This document shows, piece by piece, positions 9,388 to 24,300 of a stretch of DNA of 64,000 nucleotides. Every line of letters starts with the position of its first letter. The stretch's first letter is position 1. The notes under the pieces were generated by a model. The model did not search any database. It worked only from the letters and a program-made list of their open reading frames with translations, and had not been told where the DNA came from. The translations under genes were made by a program, and so were the position numbers. The DNA is from Pomacea canaliculata (Eukaryota > Mollusca > Gastropoda > Architaenioglossa > Ampullariidae): NCBI RefSeq assembly GCF_003073045.1, contig NC_037592.1, forward strand, positions 19,859,844 through 19,923,843. Direction: 5' to 3'.

Positions 9388-12300
9388 ATGGCTTTAGGAA
9401 GCTGCTACGCGTGCATCAAATATCTGATGTTCGCATTCAATCTCCTTTTTTGGGTGAGTAGTATATTCGTGCATGGATTACAGTAGTTGGCGGAAAGCGA
9501 AACCCGGAGTAGTTGGGGTCCGACCTTAATCCAAATGCGCGCGCTGCGACTGGGTAGTGCAGTAACAGGTCTCTCTACACTACCTTTTACATAATCTTTC
9601 GTTTAAAGGTTGTTGATGCTTTTAAATGTGAAGTCTGCGCAGAAATGATTATAAGATTGGTTGTTAAATGTTAGATATAGCGCAGAACGTGTTACAATGT
9701 ACTGACTAGGCCATTGGAGCGTCTGCCAACTTTCGGAGTGGTGAAGTAGACAACTGCTGATCTCAGCTATGCAGCAACAGAATGTTTACGTGGCGAGGAA
9801 AAAATTCATTAGTTAAAAAGGAAATAGACGCGTCCATCACGATCGGAACCAAACATAATTCAGTTTAAGTTGTTTTATTTGGTATTTCTTGATCATATGC
9901 ATTGCCATTCGAGGCATAAAATAGCCCTTCAATTCCGTCACTCAACAGTCATCGATGACTACCACCAGAGATCTGCAGCGACTGCCATACCACCGACTGC
10001 TAGGTTCAAGGTCAATGTTTTTGCACATTCCATACTATCCATTCCCAAATATTAAAAAAAAAAACCCACCAAAACATAAAACGAACAACTATCCAGGACA
10101 TATTCTACATTCTGTGAAAGTGCTTGGGCAAGATGTAGCAAGCAGGCTATGTCATGTTACCAACTGCACTACACTTCCACAATTTTACAAATGGTTTTTA
10201 AACCTTTCCTTGAGAAATAAATAATTGTTCTACATCTTGACAATACATTATCTGTAGAGTTTCAGGTACATGGAGGAAGTGTTAATAAATCAAATATTAC
10301 ATAATGACTGTAAGATTACAATGCTTCACCAGTCCACCATGACAGAAGGAAGTTAGTTAAAAGGCATAGATGGACTCTGTGAAGTGTTAAGTGTGCGGAG
10401 TTCTGAAATCATTCAGCAATTCGGTTGATTTGAGTTCTTTCATAACTGCATATCTAGGAAAATCAGTTTAAATTAAATCTTTTCCTTTACATAAAGTGTG
10501 ATAGTGTGATCCTATGAAATGACCAAAATGTTCTTCATCACACTGGAACTTTTAAGCCTTTAAATGAAGAAGTAATTGAAGACAGTCTGTACGGAATCAA
10601 GGAAAACAAATATTCTTGTAAACTTTTGACGGCTCCTGTGTGCTGCACACGAACAATAATGCAACGATAATATGCAGATTTGATGACACTGATTGTCAAG
10701 ATATATCTTTAAATAGCTTAACCGTGGTGTTGCTGATTGTGTTAAAATGTTCTGTAATTGAGCTATATAGAATCAGGTGGGTTGCTGAATATTTTAACTC
10801 AGTTTACTTTGGCTATGTAGAATATCACAACAAGAAGTTGTGGGGATATAATGTGATTATAATATGTTTCTATTTTTACTAGAGTTTGCTATGACATGCT
10901 GGTATGACTATAGATACTGAAAGAGAGCACCAGTGTGTCTTAAGCTGTTGTGGTTATATAACTTAATTAGCTGATCTGCTTTAAGGCTGTCTCAGAAAAG
11001 TAAATGCCTTCAACGTTTTTTAAAGGCATTTTTCTAATCATATATACTTATAATCTACACACAGGTTTTATTGCTTTGCCTGTAACTGGTTCCACTTTCT
11101 GAGCAGGATTACTTTAACTCTTTATAATTAAGACTTAAATATGCCAGTTTATGGTGGTTATTTATGCAGAACACTTATTGTGAAAATTACTGCATGGTAT
11201 TCAGGAGCATTAAAGAATACTGTATTTGTTAGTCCACAATTGCTTATGAAGAAATATTTGTCCAGTATCTCCTGGTCCATACATTTTTTTCACCCTTGCT
11301 GGCAAAACTGCATACTTTTGCCAACTGTGATGCAATAGATAAGTATACTGCTGGCCTGAGTCTACGCCTGAAGATATTTTTACTCAACTACTTCATCGGT
11401 CATAGCTGTTTTTTACACCGCAATGCTCACAGTGACAGAATATGAGAGTGATGTCCCTTTGGCATACAGGCTGTAGGCATGGACGTGTATATATGGGATA
11501 TAAGTTCTCCTGGTTTTTGTTGTTGTTTCTTGTAGTGCCTCTGGGTTTTCATCATGTTTGTTGTCTGCTATGTTAATCTGCGCTTTTCACTGCATTTTGC
11601 CTGCAACTCTTCTGAAGTGTTTCCTGAGCCCGTGTCCCATTTGTCTTCATCATCTAATATAGTCCAGACGCAATCACTACTCCTGGATTTTCGTTTGCTG
11701 ATTTTAATCATCACTACCCTTCAAGTGTTCAACGCTTTCTGGTCTATATACGTACGGTCCATTCTTATAACCCAGCTCCAACTTTCTCTAATCGGATAAA
11801 GCTTTTTTTTTATTTCTGTATTCAGTGACGAAATTTTAAATGTTGAAAAGCAAAATTACGAAGAAACAACTACGATTCAACAAAAATCGCTTTTGTATGC
11901 GAATGTGAATATAGCGGAGACTGCGAGCTTGAAACAATCGACGGACATTAATTAAAACATAGATGTTTATCGTTAACTACGATAGTCCTACAGACCCTAC
12001 ACCGCACGACAATGAGCCTGCATGCTTCATACAAAGCTACACTCCAGCGAATGTACAATTTCACCTTTAATGAAGCGCAGCAGATGCTTATTAACATCAC
12101 AGAATCTCTGAATCTGAAAACCCAAAATAAGGCGACGTGTGTTTGTACAAAGCCATGTGTTGGACAAAAAGTCACATGAGCGGGTTAGCCAATCAGAAGG
12201 CTCGAGTAAGGTCCATATATATGTATATAAAACATTGTTCTGGGGAAAAAAAAAAAAATTCCCACGCAGGCCCAGGGTGCTTCGCGGGTTCTATTAATAC

Positions 12301-15300
12301 GCGCATGCCATTAGTGGTGTTTGCCGAGCTATGTCGATTTCTTCAAAAGGCGAATCCAAGTCAGGTAGCAGCAGCAAGAAACGTCTTGCTTTCCTGCAGC
12401 ACGCAGATGGTAGGCACTAGGTCAGTTAAGTGCAATTGCTCTTGCCGACTTGCGACATTTCGCGATAAATGGATGTGAAATGCCCTTTCCTACCCACCTC
12501 ATCAGCCCCTAAAAGCCTGTAATTTCAGAAGCAAATATGCTTGCGATTATGCATGTTGGCGTAGTCTTTCCAGCGTGGCATTTCATGGAGTAAAATTGTT
12601 GAATCGCCATCAGTATGCTCAGACACGCTACTTGAATAATAACTTTTAATACCTGAGGCATTATAGGTACTGATGGTTAGGGAAATGAACAGCCTAGATT
12701 AATAGATTTGATCGAGTTTTCTTTTTTAAGCTTTGTAATTAAGATACTTTCATCACAAGAACCAATTTAAAGAAAGATACAATGGCCATTCCAACTAATA
12801 AACACTATTGAATTTTTACGAAATGCTGGTTGTCCACATTGAGGTACAGTATAAAAATATGAAATTAACTGTGGCTGTAACAAATTAAATGTGGTAGCTG
12901 CCAGTGTTAGGTGTCGCCGCGTGGCCTTGACTAGAGCCGCCTGGTGAGGATGAGCGTTAGGAGGAAGAGAGGAGTAGTCGCAGTTGTAGTTACAGTAGGG
13001 CGGAGAGTTTGCGGAAGCAATGTGGGCTGTGCTGCACTCTAGGCGAGAGACAAATACTGCACCCCACCCCCTCATCGCCTCCCAACCTTTTTTAACAAAA
13101 ATATAGGTATAATTATACATCGAGGCAATTTTCTTAACTCAAAATTCAAACAATAAACATAGGCTTAAACATACTTTGTCCAGTCCTAATCTGATAAACT
13201 AGCATGGTGGCCGAATTACAAGCAGAGGAAAGGAGTCCTGCAAATGTCATTCTATAAAAATTATAGTTTTCCCTAACATAATTCATCTTTTAAAAAAAGC
13301 AGCAGCTATTTTTGCGCTCTTCTGTGACTGCATCCTAGGCGACCACCTAATTCACTTAATGGTAGAACCGGCCCTGATTGTATATTGTGTATATGTGTTT
13401 GGCCAAGCTGTCTCCTACAGGTTGGGTGTCCCTATAGTTACCCTTTGATATTGGGTTGATTCCTCTGAAGGTGATAAATAGAAGGTGATAAATTCTCTCT
13501 CGAGGCCCATCTGCATTTTCCTGCCTCTGGGTGGTGTGTTTTAGTCCCCTTTGTATCTCCTTGCTTCTTGATGGGAGTGATACAGTTGGTGCTCTTAGCA
13601 ATTTAACCACAAAGAAAATACTTTTTTACAGTATTTATAGCATGTTTCTATGAACCTTTTTAATCATGCCTTAGAGAGTATGATTAAGTACTGTTGACTA
13701 AGGGAGGGTCGTTGCATGGCTGAAGTGGGGTGTAAGTGTTCAGAAATTTGAAGCTGCTCACTTTGTCAAACTCTGCACAACCACTACGATACAATGAAAA
13801 GTGTTGCAGAGTGAAGACATAGGATGCCTGCGGTCAACTACGAGACAGCTGGACAGGTTCTTAGAGAACAGCCATTGCCAGCACACTCAGAGAACAGCTA
13901 CAAATAGCCATCAGTGTGAATAGATAGTTCGCAAGCGGCTCAGAGAGAGCAATCTTTGGTCAAGGCAGTCTACTGTCCACCCTGTCCTGATGCCTGCACA
14001 CCACGATACTTGTCTTTTATGGGCACCACACCATCTGGCATGGACAAGGCAATAGTAGGCTGCAGTCTTCTTCACTGATGAATCTCGTTTTACCAGGTCC
14101 TTCAATGATGGCCAAATCCACATCTTGAGATGACAGTTACCAATCTATCCCACTATGGTGGAGCATGATCGCAATGGTAGTGGATCCATTGTGGTGTAAG
14201 GTGGAGGGTCGTCAGATAAAGAGCCTATGTAACTCCCCTCTACCTGGTGCAAGGCATCCTGACAGGCATGGCATACAGAGATAACGTTCTACATCCTCTG
14301 TACTGCAGGCCATTGGAGTGATGGGACTGTTCTTCAGAACGACAATGCCAGACTGCATAGGGCCAGGGTCATAAATGACTTTGTTGGGAACGACACACTG
14401 CATCCCACACATGTCCTTTCTTACAACAGATTAAAAAGATTTGTGCATTTACAATTCTATATTATTCGGGAGCTTGTATTTATTTTAGGGTAGGGCAGTA
14501 AAGTTCACCTAATTCAAATCAATACATTAAATGACTGTAAACCATAAAAAGCACACCATTGTCATAGATGACTCTCAACCTTCCAGTCATCCAATCTCTA
14601 TAAACAAAAGTTACTTCAGTAGTTCCCACAATTCTCACTTATGGTCGGTGAAGTCCAGGAATGATCATACTTACACATATACACTCCCCTGAATAATCTC
14701 CCTTGAATACTATAATATGGGGCTGCTGGGGTTGTTGAGGCCAACATGCCAGGCTGACGATGATACAGTGTCTGTACCTCAGAGCTGCGAGTGTCGATTA
14801 GGTTAACACTCCAGGCTTGCGATGATACACTTCAAGACTTCAGAAAAGCAGGTGCTGACAAGGCAGACACACCTGGCTGGTGACAAAACACTTTGATTCG
14901 TCTTTCCTTCCCCTTGGTAATTCCTAAAATCCTTACTTGGCTGTGAATATTCATATTGAATTTTAACTGCTACTGTTACAACAAGAAACAACAATACCTC
15001 CTTCCATTAACAAGACTTCCAGCAAAATATTAAGTTTTCACACCATTCTCCCACTGTTATAAAGATATCCAAAGCAATAAAGATAACTCGTCCCATACCT
15101 TGACTAAGCAAGGAATTATTCCGATTTCCTGGTCTCTTTCACACAGAAATTAACTACAGTGTCTCTCTTCTTTGGTGACTGGCATAGAAATGATCAAACT
15201 CGGTTTTCTCCCGACTACAGTGAACCTTTCACTCACTCATGCACGCTTTCTTAAAACATACTCTCATGCATTCCAGCTAGCAGATGTTACTGCTTGCATT

Positions 15301-18300
15301 GTTGTGTATACACATATTTAGTGGGCATTTAGTTATCTTAAATAGCTAGCACAGAACAAATGAAAATAATCATCGGGCTTATGAACACAACTTTAATATA
15401 ATAATAATAAATGCAAAATTTGTGCAATTCAGGAAAGTGGGCTTGTGAGCAAAAGAAAAATTTCCTCGGACTGACAATAAAGCTTGATTTGATTTGAAAG
15501 TGGAGCAGGGTGAGATGTTTGACCATTAATGAACACAGTCTGCATCCTATCAGTGAGATAGGAGTTCAAAAATACTAGTGCTAGTCTTGAAATTCTGTAG
15601 AAGGTGTGGAGTCTGCGAAAGAGCAGAGAGTGGTTGATAGTGTCGAATGCAGCAGACAGGTCCAGTAGCGTTAAGGCAGAAACATCACCACTGTCAAGGG
15701 CATATAATTTGGGTGATTAATTAAAGTAGTTTTGGTACTGTGAAAAGATCTATATGCCGACTGAGCTTGGGGGATAAGGTGGTGCTCTTGTAAGTATGCA
15801 AACAGCTGTCAAAACTACCTTCTCGGTGATCTTTGAGAGAAAAGACAAGTTGTAAACTGGGCAGTAGTTGTTCAACAGGCTGACGTCAAGCCTGGACTTC
15901 TTCAGGAGTGACATCACCAGGGCATTTTTAAACAAAGGTGGGAGAGCATCTGATGACAAGCTGACATTTACAATATTTGTGATGGCAGGAAGTAAAAAAT
16001 CTAAGCACTCATTTAGAAACCTTATGAGTATTGGGTCTGACTGGCAAGGTGTTGGCTTTCAGAATAATTGCCTTTACATTGGCTTCAAAAGTTGATCAGA
16101 GAGCATTCCAGGAGAAGATTAAAGGAGATGCTGTTAGGTGCCATAATTGAGTCCAAGATGATGATTGAATCCAATGATCCAATGATTGAATGTCTGATCT
16201 TGCTAGCAAAATTTTAAATTATTTTTGATTTTTTGGGGTATTATTAATTAAAATACTGAAGAATTATTACTGTGTGACTCATATTTTATCCACTCAGAGC
16301 TGCATGAGCTCCTTATGATATAAATACAGTTGAAACATACTTAAGAAAAAGAAAGTTTTACAGAATTTAGAATTGTTTAATGGAAACTCACATAAATGGC
16401 CCAAATATAAAAGTAGTTAAGACTTTCGATTCAGTCATGTTTACAAAGAAACTGTTTTTAGTAATGTGTGATACACTACAAAATTATCGAGACTTCTATG
16501 AGGTGCTTATTCATTACTGAAAGAGATTATCTGCAAATAATATTATGATTAAGCATTTTTAGGCTTAAGAATATTAACACATTGTTTAATAATTTAATTT
16601 CAAGTCATTGCTTTCAGAATAATTCCAAAATATAGTCATTATATTGATACAGTTCCCTAGAAGTACTATTGCAATATACTGGAATAAGATGATAATGAAG
16701 TGTGTAGATATTTTGACTTATTGAAACTGTTTTGTGACAGCTTTTAGGTTGTGCCATCCTTGGTGTGGGTATTTGGCTGCGTGTGGATCCCAATGTGGCC
16801 AAGTACGTAAACCAAGCAGAGGAGATCAATGTGTTCTTCACCCTGGCCTACATACTGATGGCTATTGGTATTATCATCATGGTGATTGGATTTCTTGGCT
16901 GCTGTGGTGCTATCAGGGAGAGCCAGTGCATGCTAGGAGCAGTGAGTGACTCAATTTGTCTCCTGTATAAGTTGTGTTTAAACCTGTTGAAAGGTCAGTT
17001 TATAGAGAGAATATGCTTTTTAAGTTTATTATCAAAGACAGTATCATGGCAAACGATCTGTTGGCCTTGTCAAGAAGGATGATGTAAAATTAATATTGGT
17101 TGCTGCCACAAATAGTTTTGTCAAGCTGAAGTACTTACGCTTATCTTGTGTGCTTAATGGTTTTTTTTTTTTAGTATGTTCCTCTCCAAATGTCCTATCA
17201 GGGAAAGACATACCACATAACTGTTCATTAATGAGCTAAATAATGTAATTAGAAAATGGTACTCTGTGTTGACATTGTGAGCAATAATGTGTCATGGTGC
17301 ATTCAGACACAGACTGTAGACAGTGATGTGTCATGGCTTACACAACTGTACCCAGGTGCCCATGTGCTGTCACATGTTGCTTCTGTCATTTTTACTTTGA
17401 TTGGATTACTTTGAATAAGTGTCCTATTGTAAGACAGCACAATTGATATGTATTTATTAGTTTTGAGTGTAGTGCGGTACATCTACATGCATAGTATCTT
17501 TGTGTCTGATGTGTCAAAATCACACCTCATCAGCCTTACTTGTCTGCCAATTCTTTCTGAGGAAGGTAAACATTAGCATAATTAATGCACTCAATCAAAA
17601 GTGTTTAGACTGCTTAGAGATATCAGACACCAGGTCATTTATAGGGTGCATTGTTCAGAACATTTTTGCACCTTGCTACAGGAAGCCTTTGGAAGAAGGG
17701 ATGTGGTTAATAGTGGTGTAGGAAAGGCTTTTCAGTGAAGTGACTTGCTTTTTTCTGTGTATTGTAACCTTGCTGTTTGTAAACGCTTGGGAAGGATGAT
17801 GCTTAATTGTTAATACTTTCTTACAGGGAAGTTTCTGCTTCCTCTGTCAGTTCATGGGTGAAGTGTCTATTGTACTCTTTGACAGACCTCTTCACTTGGC
17901 GGTTGGCTTCCCAATATTCAGCTCTGAGATCTTCCTTCTCTTGTTGATCTTGACACTGTTTTAGTCCCTTTCTTGACTCTTTGCCCAGGTCTCTGGGGTC
18001 ATCCATTCCTTGTGTTTTCTTTCCCTCTTCCCTAGAACAACTGTACAGGTTGTCTTGCAAATGCTCTTTAGTGTTGACAGTGTTCTTCCACTGATTCTTC
18101 TGTCAGTCCTGAAAGTGCCTCATACTTACTCTTGACTTCACAGTTATTAATTTCCCTTGTTTCCTTGTTCTTGAGGTATTGAGCATTGAGCTTGTGGTGT
18201 GGTCTGCCTGCTGGATCAATGAAGGACTTCAGCTTAATCTTGAAGACTGCCACTAAGAACTGGTGGTTTGAACCAACATCTGCACCTCTCCTCACTCGGA

Positions 18301-21300
18301 CTGTTAGATGGTCAATCTGGTTTTCTGTCTGGCCATCAGGGGAAGTCCAAGTTGTCTTGTGTGGGAACTCAGTGCCACCTATGACAAGGTCATTGAAAGT
18401 GCAGAAGTCTGTGAAGAGCTTCTCTTTTTCATTGCTGGTGCCGACGCTATGTCTTCCCATGATGAGTTCCCTGTTGGTGTCATCATCTTCCAATTTGGCA
18501 TTTAGTTTAGTTTATTCCTTGTTGCTTCTTTGAGGAAACTTGGAGAAGAACGGTGGAAAGGGAGATGGAAAGAAAGGGCTGGACATGGGGTCACCTGGAG
18601 CAGGTTTCATCGGTGGCGGACTCTGGTTGAGGCCTTATGTGCATGGTCCTGCTTTGTCTATTGTGGCCTGGTCCGCTCTAAGCTAGGTTATGGATCCATC
18701 ATCTATGGCTCTGCTCGAGAGTCCTACCTCAACCTTCTCGATCCTATCCATCATAAACGGCTCTGCATCTGTTTGTTTGCCTTCCGCACCACTCCTGCAC
18801 AAAGTTTGTACACAGAAGTTGGTGAGCCTCAACTTTCTCTATGTAGCCTGAAACTCATGCTATCGTGTCTGTCATTTAAAAGCTCATCCTGGAAACCCTG
18901 CTTAACGTGCTGTTTTCGGACCTCAGTGTGTTGCCTGTATGTCATTTGTACCCAGGAACAAAAGCCATTATCACTCCATGTAGCACCTCACCTACAAGCT
19001 GCTGTAGTAGATGTTCAACGGTAGAGCCTCTTTCTCTACTACCAGCTCCTCCTTGGACCCTTCCTGTTCCAGAGATTCATCTTGATCTTACAGCTTTTTA
19101 AAAAGGGGACACTAGTGACCCCATCCTTCACCAACTTTTTCATGAACTCCTTTCTGACTATCCTGGATTCTGCTCTATCTTTACAGATGGCTCCAAAATC
19201 CCAAGTGGTGGCCCAGTCGCTGCGGCAGCAGTTCTCCTGCCAACCGCAACAGACTGCTTCAATCCGACTGGCAGATGGCTGCTCTATTTTCACTGCCGAA
19301 CTTCACGCTATCTTGCTAGCCTTGCAGCATGTTCACCGCTCTTTGGAGCACAACATTTTGATTATTTCAGACTCTCTTTCTGCCCTCCAAGCTCTCATTT
19401 CCAATGATTTTGACCACCCTCTTGTGGTCCAGATTCATAAAATTCATGCAACACTTATTCAGCGAAACAAGGACATTGTTTTTATTTGGGCTCCTGGCCA
19501 TGCTGGTATCTCAGGCTATTTTCAAGCAGACCAGGCTGCCAAGGCTGCATGTCAGTTCCCTGGCAAGTTACAGGTGCTGGTATCATCAGACTGTAAACCT
19601 TTCTTTCGGTCTACGTTCAGTCCTATGGCAATGCAACTGGGATACTCTGGGCCAAAGTAAATTATATGCCACTCTTCCCTGTCTTTCCGATCGCCTACCT
19701 TCGTGCCATCCTGTGAGGTGGGATGAGGTGGTCCTTGCTAGATTAAAGTTAGGACACACCTATGCTATGCAAGGACACATCTTACAAGGTGAACCACCAC
19801 CCGTTAGTCCATGATGCAGGGGAAGTTTTAATGTGGTTCATGTTATGATTGTTTGTCCTGAGTTTCAGATTTTCCGTCAGCAGTTTTTTTAACAGAAAAT
19901 TCTTTTTTTCTTTGTTAAGGTCCGTCCCATTGGCAGCAGTCTTTACATTCTTTCGGAGAATAGGACTTTACCTTAAGATTTAAGAAATTTTATGTCCTGA
20001 TAATTGTTTTCTTTTGATTTTTGGTTTGTTGGTGGTCTTTTTTAGCTTCACCACCCCTTTTTTATGCTTTACCCACTCTTTTACATATTGTTTACTTCTT
20101 GTGTTCACCTTTTTTAAAGGATGTTATGGTTATATCACTTGGGAGGTTTAGTTAAGATTACTTTTGTTGCCATGATATAGCCCTAGTTGCTGGCACGGCA
20201 TTAAAAACAAACATCCATATGTGTTCGAACTGTCTGTCAGACTGTTGGCAAAGTCTTGCAGTTCTTTGTTACGGACTGCTAACAGATCTATGTCATCTGC
20301 AAAGTGTAGATTGCAAGTTGGCCTGATGGTCATGGAGGATTTCATGCATGATGTTCTCTAAGTAGATTTGAAACAGCATAGGTGATAAGGTACCTCATTG
20401 ATGTACACCTTGTGTGATGCAAAAGTAAGGTCCTATTTGGTTATCCAGCTGTACTGCAGTCGCTGAGCTATTATAATAGCGCTTTGGTGACTTGATCAAG
20501 ACCTTCTTTGATATTGTATTTTCGCATCACATGCCTTAGCCCCTCGTTCTATGCTCTGTCGAATGCCTTTTTAAAGTTGACAAAGCTGTGATAAAGGTCC
20601 TGATGATGCTGAAGATGTTTCTCTATAAGGATGCAACCATTGAAGATCTGCTCAATTGTGGTTCTGCATGGTCTGAAACCAGCCTGTTCTTCTGTGAGCA
20701 GCTGCTCTGTGGTGATGCTGATGTGATTCTGTATGACCTTCAGCATGACTTTGCTTGGACTATGTTTCTGTAGTTATGGCAATGTTTCCTGTTTCCTCTC
20801 TTGGGAGGGGTGTGACTATTGGCTACATTCTTTGCATTCCCAGACCCTTTGACACAGAAAACAGATTGATGATGGCACTACTTTGATCAAAATCCAAGAA
20901 GTGGAAGCTTAATGTTTTCTCAGCTTGTTGCATGTGTCTGTCTTATCTGAAGTAGAAATGTTAAGTAATAAACTGTAATTTATTAATTTATAATTAATTA
21001 AGTTGGCTTGGCACAATGGGTAAAGTGCCTGTCACCTTGACAGTGAGAATCAGGTGTCATAGGTTTGTATTTCTGCTCTGACATATCTCACTCTGAATGT
21101 GAACCTGTTTTAAGGGCTGACCATCTGTGGGTTTTTTCTGAGAACTACAGTTTCCTCCAACATCTGTTGTTTGTGTGGTTTGAACAATAGTGAAAGAGTT
21201 TGTAAGATGCATTTGCTGCCTACTGATAAATGTCTTCATATAGGTGCATTGAATCCATTTTTGTTGGGATAAAATTTATAAACATTTATTATTATTATTG

Positions 21301-24300
21301 TTAATTCTTCTTGTTAGCAAACTAGCATGATCTCATTGCATTTTTCACTGTTATTTTTGTTCTTCAGTGAGAGCAGTACACTCTTTTGAGAAATTTAATG
21401 TACTTGCCTTTTTTCCAGTTTTTTCTTCTCCTGTTCATCATCTTTGCCATTCTGCTAGGTGCCGGCATCTGGGCTGTTGTTGAGAAGGACACAGTGAGTA
21501 CAGATGTTACAGCACAGCCTATCTTTGATATTAGTTTCTTTTTTTAAGCACTAATCTGGTTTTTGATAATAAACAATGATACACATACATACTCAAACAT
21601 ATGTTCTCATTTTGATGAGATAATTTAAAAAATGTCTAGATCATTTATTTTTCAAGAGATCTTATAATGTTTTTGTGACAGCTGTTTGTAGAAGTCAAAA
21701 CTTCTGACAGAAAAAAGTGAAGATTGTCACATCCAATGACTGAATTTTGTTGACAGCTTAAGGAGAAATTGGTGAAATGCTAAATGCTGCAGTCAGAGAC
21801 TACGAAACCAATGAACAGAGTGCCAGCTTTATGGATGGAATTCAGCAAACAGTACAGAAAATAATTCTTTTGTCTTGATCAACATTTTATTTATATTAAT
21901 CATATAGCCGAGTTCATGATGTTAACAATGTGGCTACTGTGGTAGTCTTCAAAGTAGATCACAGTTTCAAGTCTTGCTTTGGTCTATAAATGGTGGACTG
22001 TCTGATCTACTATCAGAAACGGTTACCTGTGTAGCCGGGACTGACGACGTTCCTTGCTAAAGCCAACATCTGCAGCCTCCCCGCCCCAACTTTCCTAGCG
22101 CCTAATCAATCCGTTCCTCCTTGGTGTTCCAGGGAAGAGGACGGAAATTCCCAAGGAGAATTTTCCACTAAAAATTCTAGCTCAATATCAACCTCGCGTT
22201 GTGTTCTTTTTTTCCCGTCCACTACGCACCCGCACTCAGCTGACCTTGGAATCAACAAAAGACCCTGCTTTTCTTTCTCAGACAAAAGTGTCTTTTCTTT
22301 GGTATGTCAATTCCACAGATCTTCATGTGTTTTCTATCTGCTGCTGTCACAACTACACGGGCAACACAAATCTCTCTCGTGCTAGTGATACACCTCATTT
22401 ACATGACGAGAACAGGTACGATACGCTAGCATTTATTCGGACTAATGCACTCACACAGGTAAATAGGTTCAAAGACATATTTATTTACATAATTTACACA
22501 TACAACTACTATATCTATTCTAACCTACCTACCTAGTCTACTAAAACCTAGCACCTAACTCCCCGGGGTAGGGAAAGAGGGGATTGAGTGACATGAGCCA
22601 CTTTCCAGCGGACCAAAACACCTTGCGGCAAATTGGTACTGATCTTGTACTCTTGAACCAAAGTTTTACTGCTTTTCCAAGGACCAGCTTCCTTTCAGGT
22701 AAACAGGTGCAAGCAATTACTTTTGCCTGCTATTTATACTGGACAGTTTGGGTACTACGTCACCCATTGTTGGTGTCCATCACGAGCTGTGCCAATTGTG
22801 CGCCCAAGGAATTGGGTGGAAGGGGATGTGGGGTGGAGGGAACAAGACTGCCAGCGGTACACGCCCTAAACAAGCGCTCTTGATACACCTGATTGTTTAG
22901 AAAAAGTGCTAGACACTAAAGTCATCATCAGAAGAAAGTTGCAGTCTGCCATTCACATGCTATGCCCTTGATGCGATGAACTATTTAAGGTCGTAACACT
23001 TTGGTCACAAGGCTGTGTATGGGACATTGTAATGTTTTTATTGCTACTTTTTAATTCCACAAGAGACTAGTATTGGATGCAGGCTTGTCCCTGAAATGAG
23101 GTACCAAAGCAATCATTAATTATGGTGCTTAAGACTTGTCTTGATCTGCCACTGTTTCATTTCTGTAATGATTCTGAAAATACTATTTATTTTCTAGAGT
23201 TACAAAGTAGAAATTCTGTTTTTCCCTGATGCCATACAAAATTTTCATGTAAGAGAGATCAAGCATTGCCTATAAGTATTACTTGTATTCAGACATATTA
23301 GCTATCACTTCTTGAGTTTAATGTAGGTTAATAATAATAAATGTAAAATTTGTAAAGTGCATGCATACTCACACTCCTAAGGAGCACACTTTTATTGCCC
23401 AAAAACAAGAACGAGACATGGACAGCATACCAGGACCAGGAAAACAAATGAATAACATATGAACTGTGAAAGACTAAACAACAGTACTAATGATGAATAA
23501 AAACAAATGCAGAAAATACAAAGAGGAACCAAATAACAAGAATAATAAGGTTGACTTTTTGTTTTATTACAAGCAGTAGGAGGTAATTGAGTTTTTTCCT
23601 CACCTGCACAACCTACAGTACTTACAGACTCAAATATCGCAACAATTACTTGTATTTTCACGACTTAGTAAGGGTAGGAAAAGATTTTCTTAAAATTGGA
23701 GTAAATGTGTGTATTATATTAATATGTGTGTGTTGGAAAATTTATAATATGAATTACAAGGGTGCATTTCTGTCAACAGTTTGACTGCTGTGGTTCCAAA
23801 ATAGGTGCAAAAGATTATGACAGATATGACAGTGTACCAAAGTCATGTATTGCAGAAAATTATGATAAGGTATTTGTTGCAACCATTGTTGTTAAATATT
23901 CTCTTCCATGAATATTCACGTTACGTATATATTTTCATCAGATTGTTTGATAATATTTAAAAACTCTTTCATGGAAGAAATACTATGTTCATATGTTGTT
24001 CTGCTTGTTTTTTTTATATCTTGCATCATTTAGTGTAAGTAGCTGTGGAACTCTTTAGCAGAATGACCAGGATACTCCCCAACCCTTTAAGTCTTTCAGT
24101 TACAGATGCTATAGTGGTTCTGTGTTTGTGTAAGAGAGAGAAAAAATATACACCTGAATTATTTCTTAATCTGTTTTTATGTGCTTGAATACATGTGTCT
24201 CTACCACTGTTAGCTAATGTCTTTTTACATGTGTATGTGTTGTTGCATAGTTGGGAAATTAAATACTTTTCATATTCCTTCTGTACTTCATTGCTCTGTA

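Noticed and set aside
12137..12478. 113-codon plus-strand frame over the candidate promoter
   Set aside because: It runs through the TATA-like region and an A13 tract; the shorter frame from 12331 is a better candidate.
12890..13378. Possible MITE beginning GGGCCGGTTCTACC on the minus strand
   Set aside because: Only one end resembles a known terminus; no matching inverted end or target duplication was found.
22201..22536. 111-codon frame in the dispersed repeat
   Set aside because: The equivalent frame is not kept in the second copy at 47.7-48.1 kb, so it is not coding.
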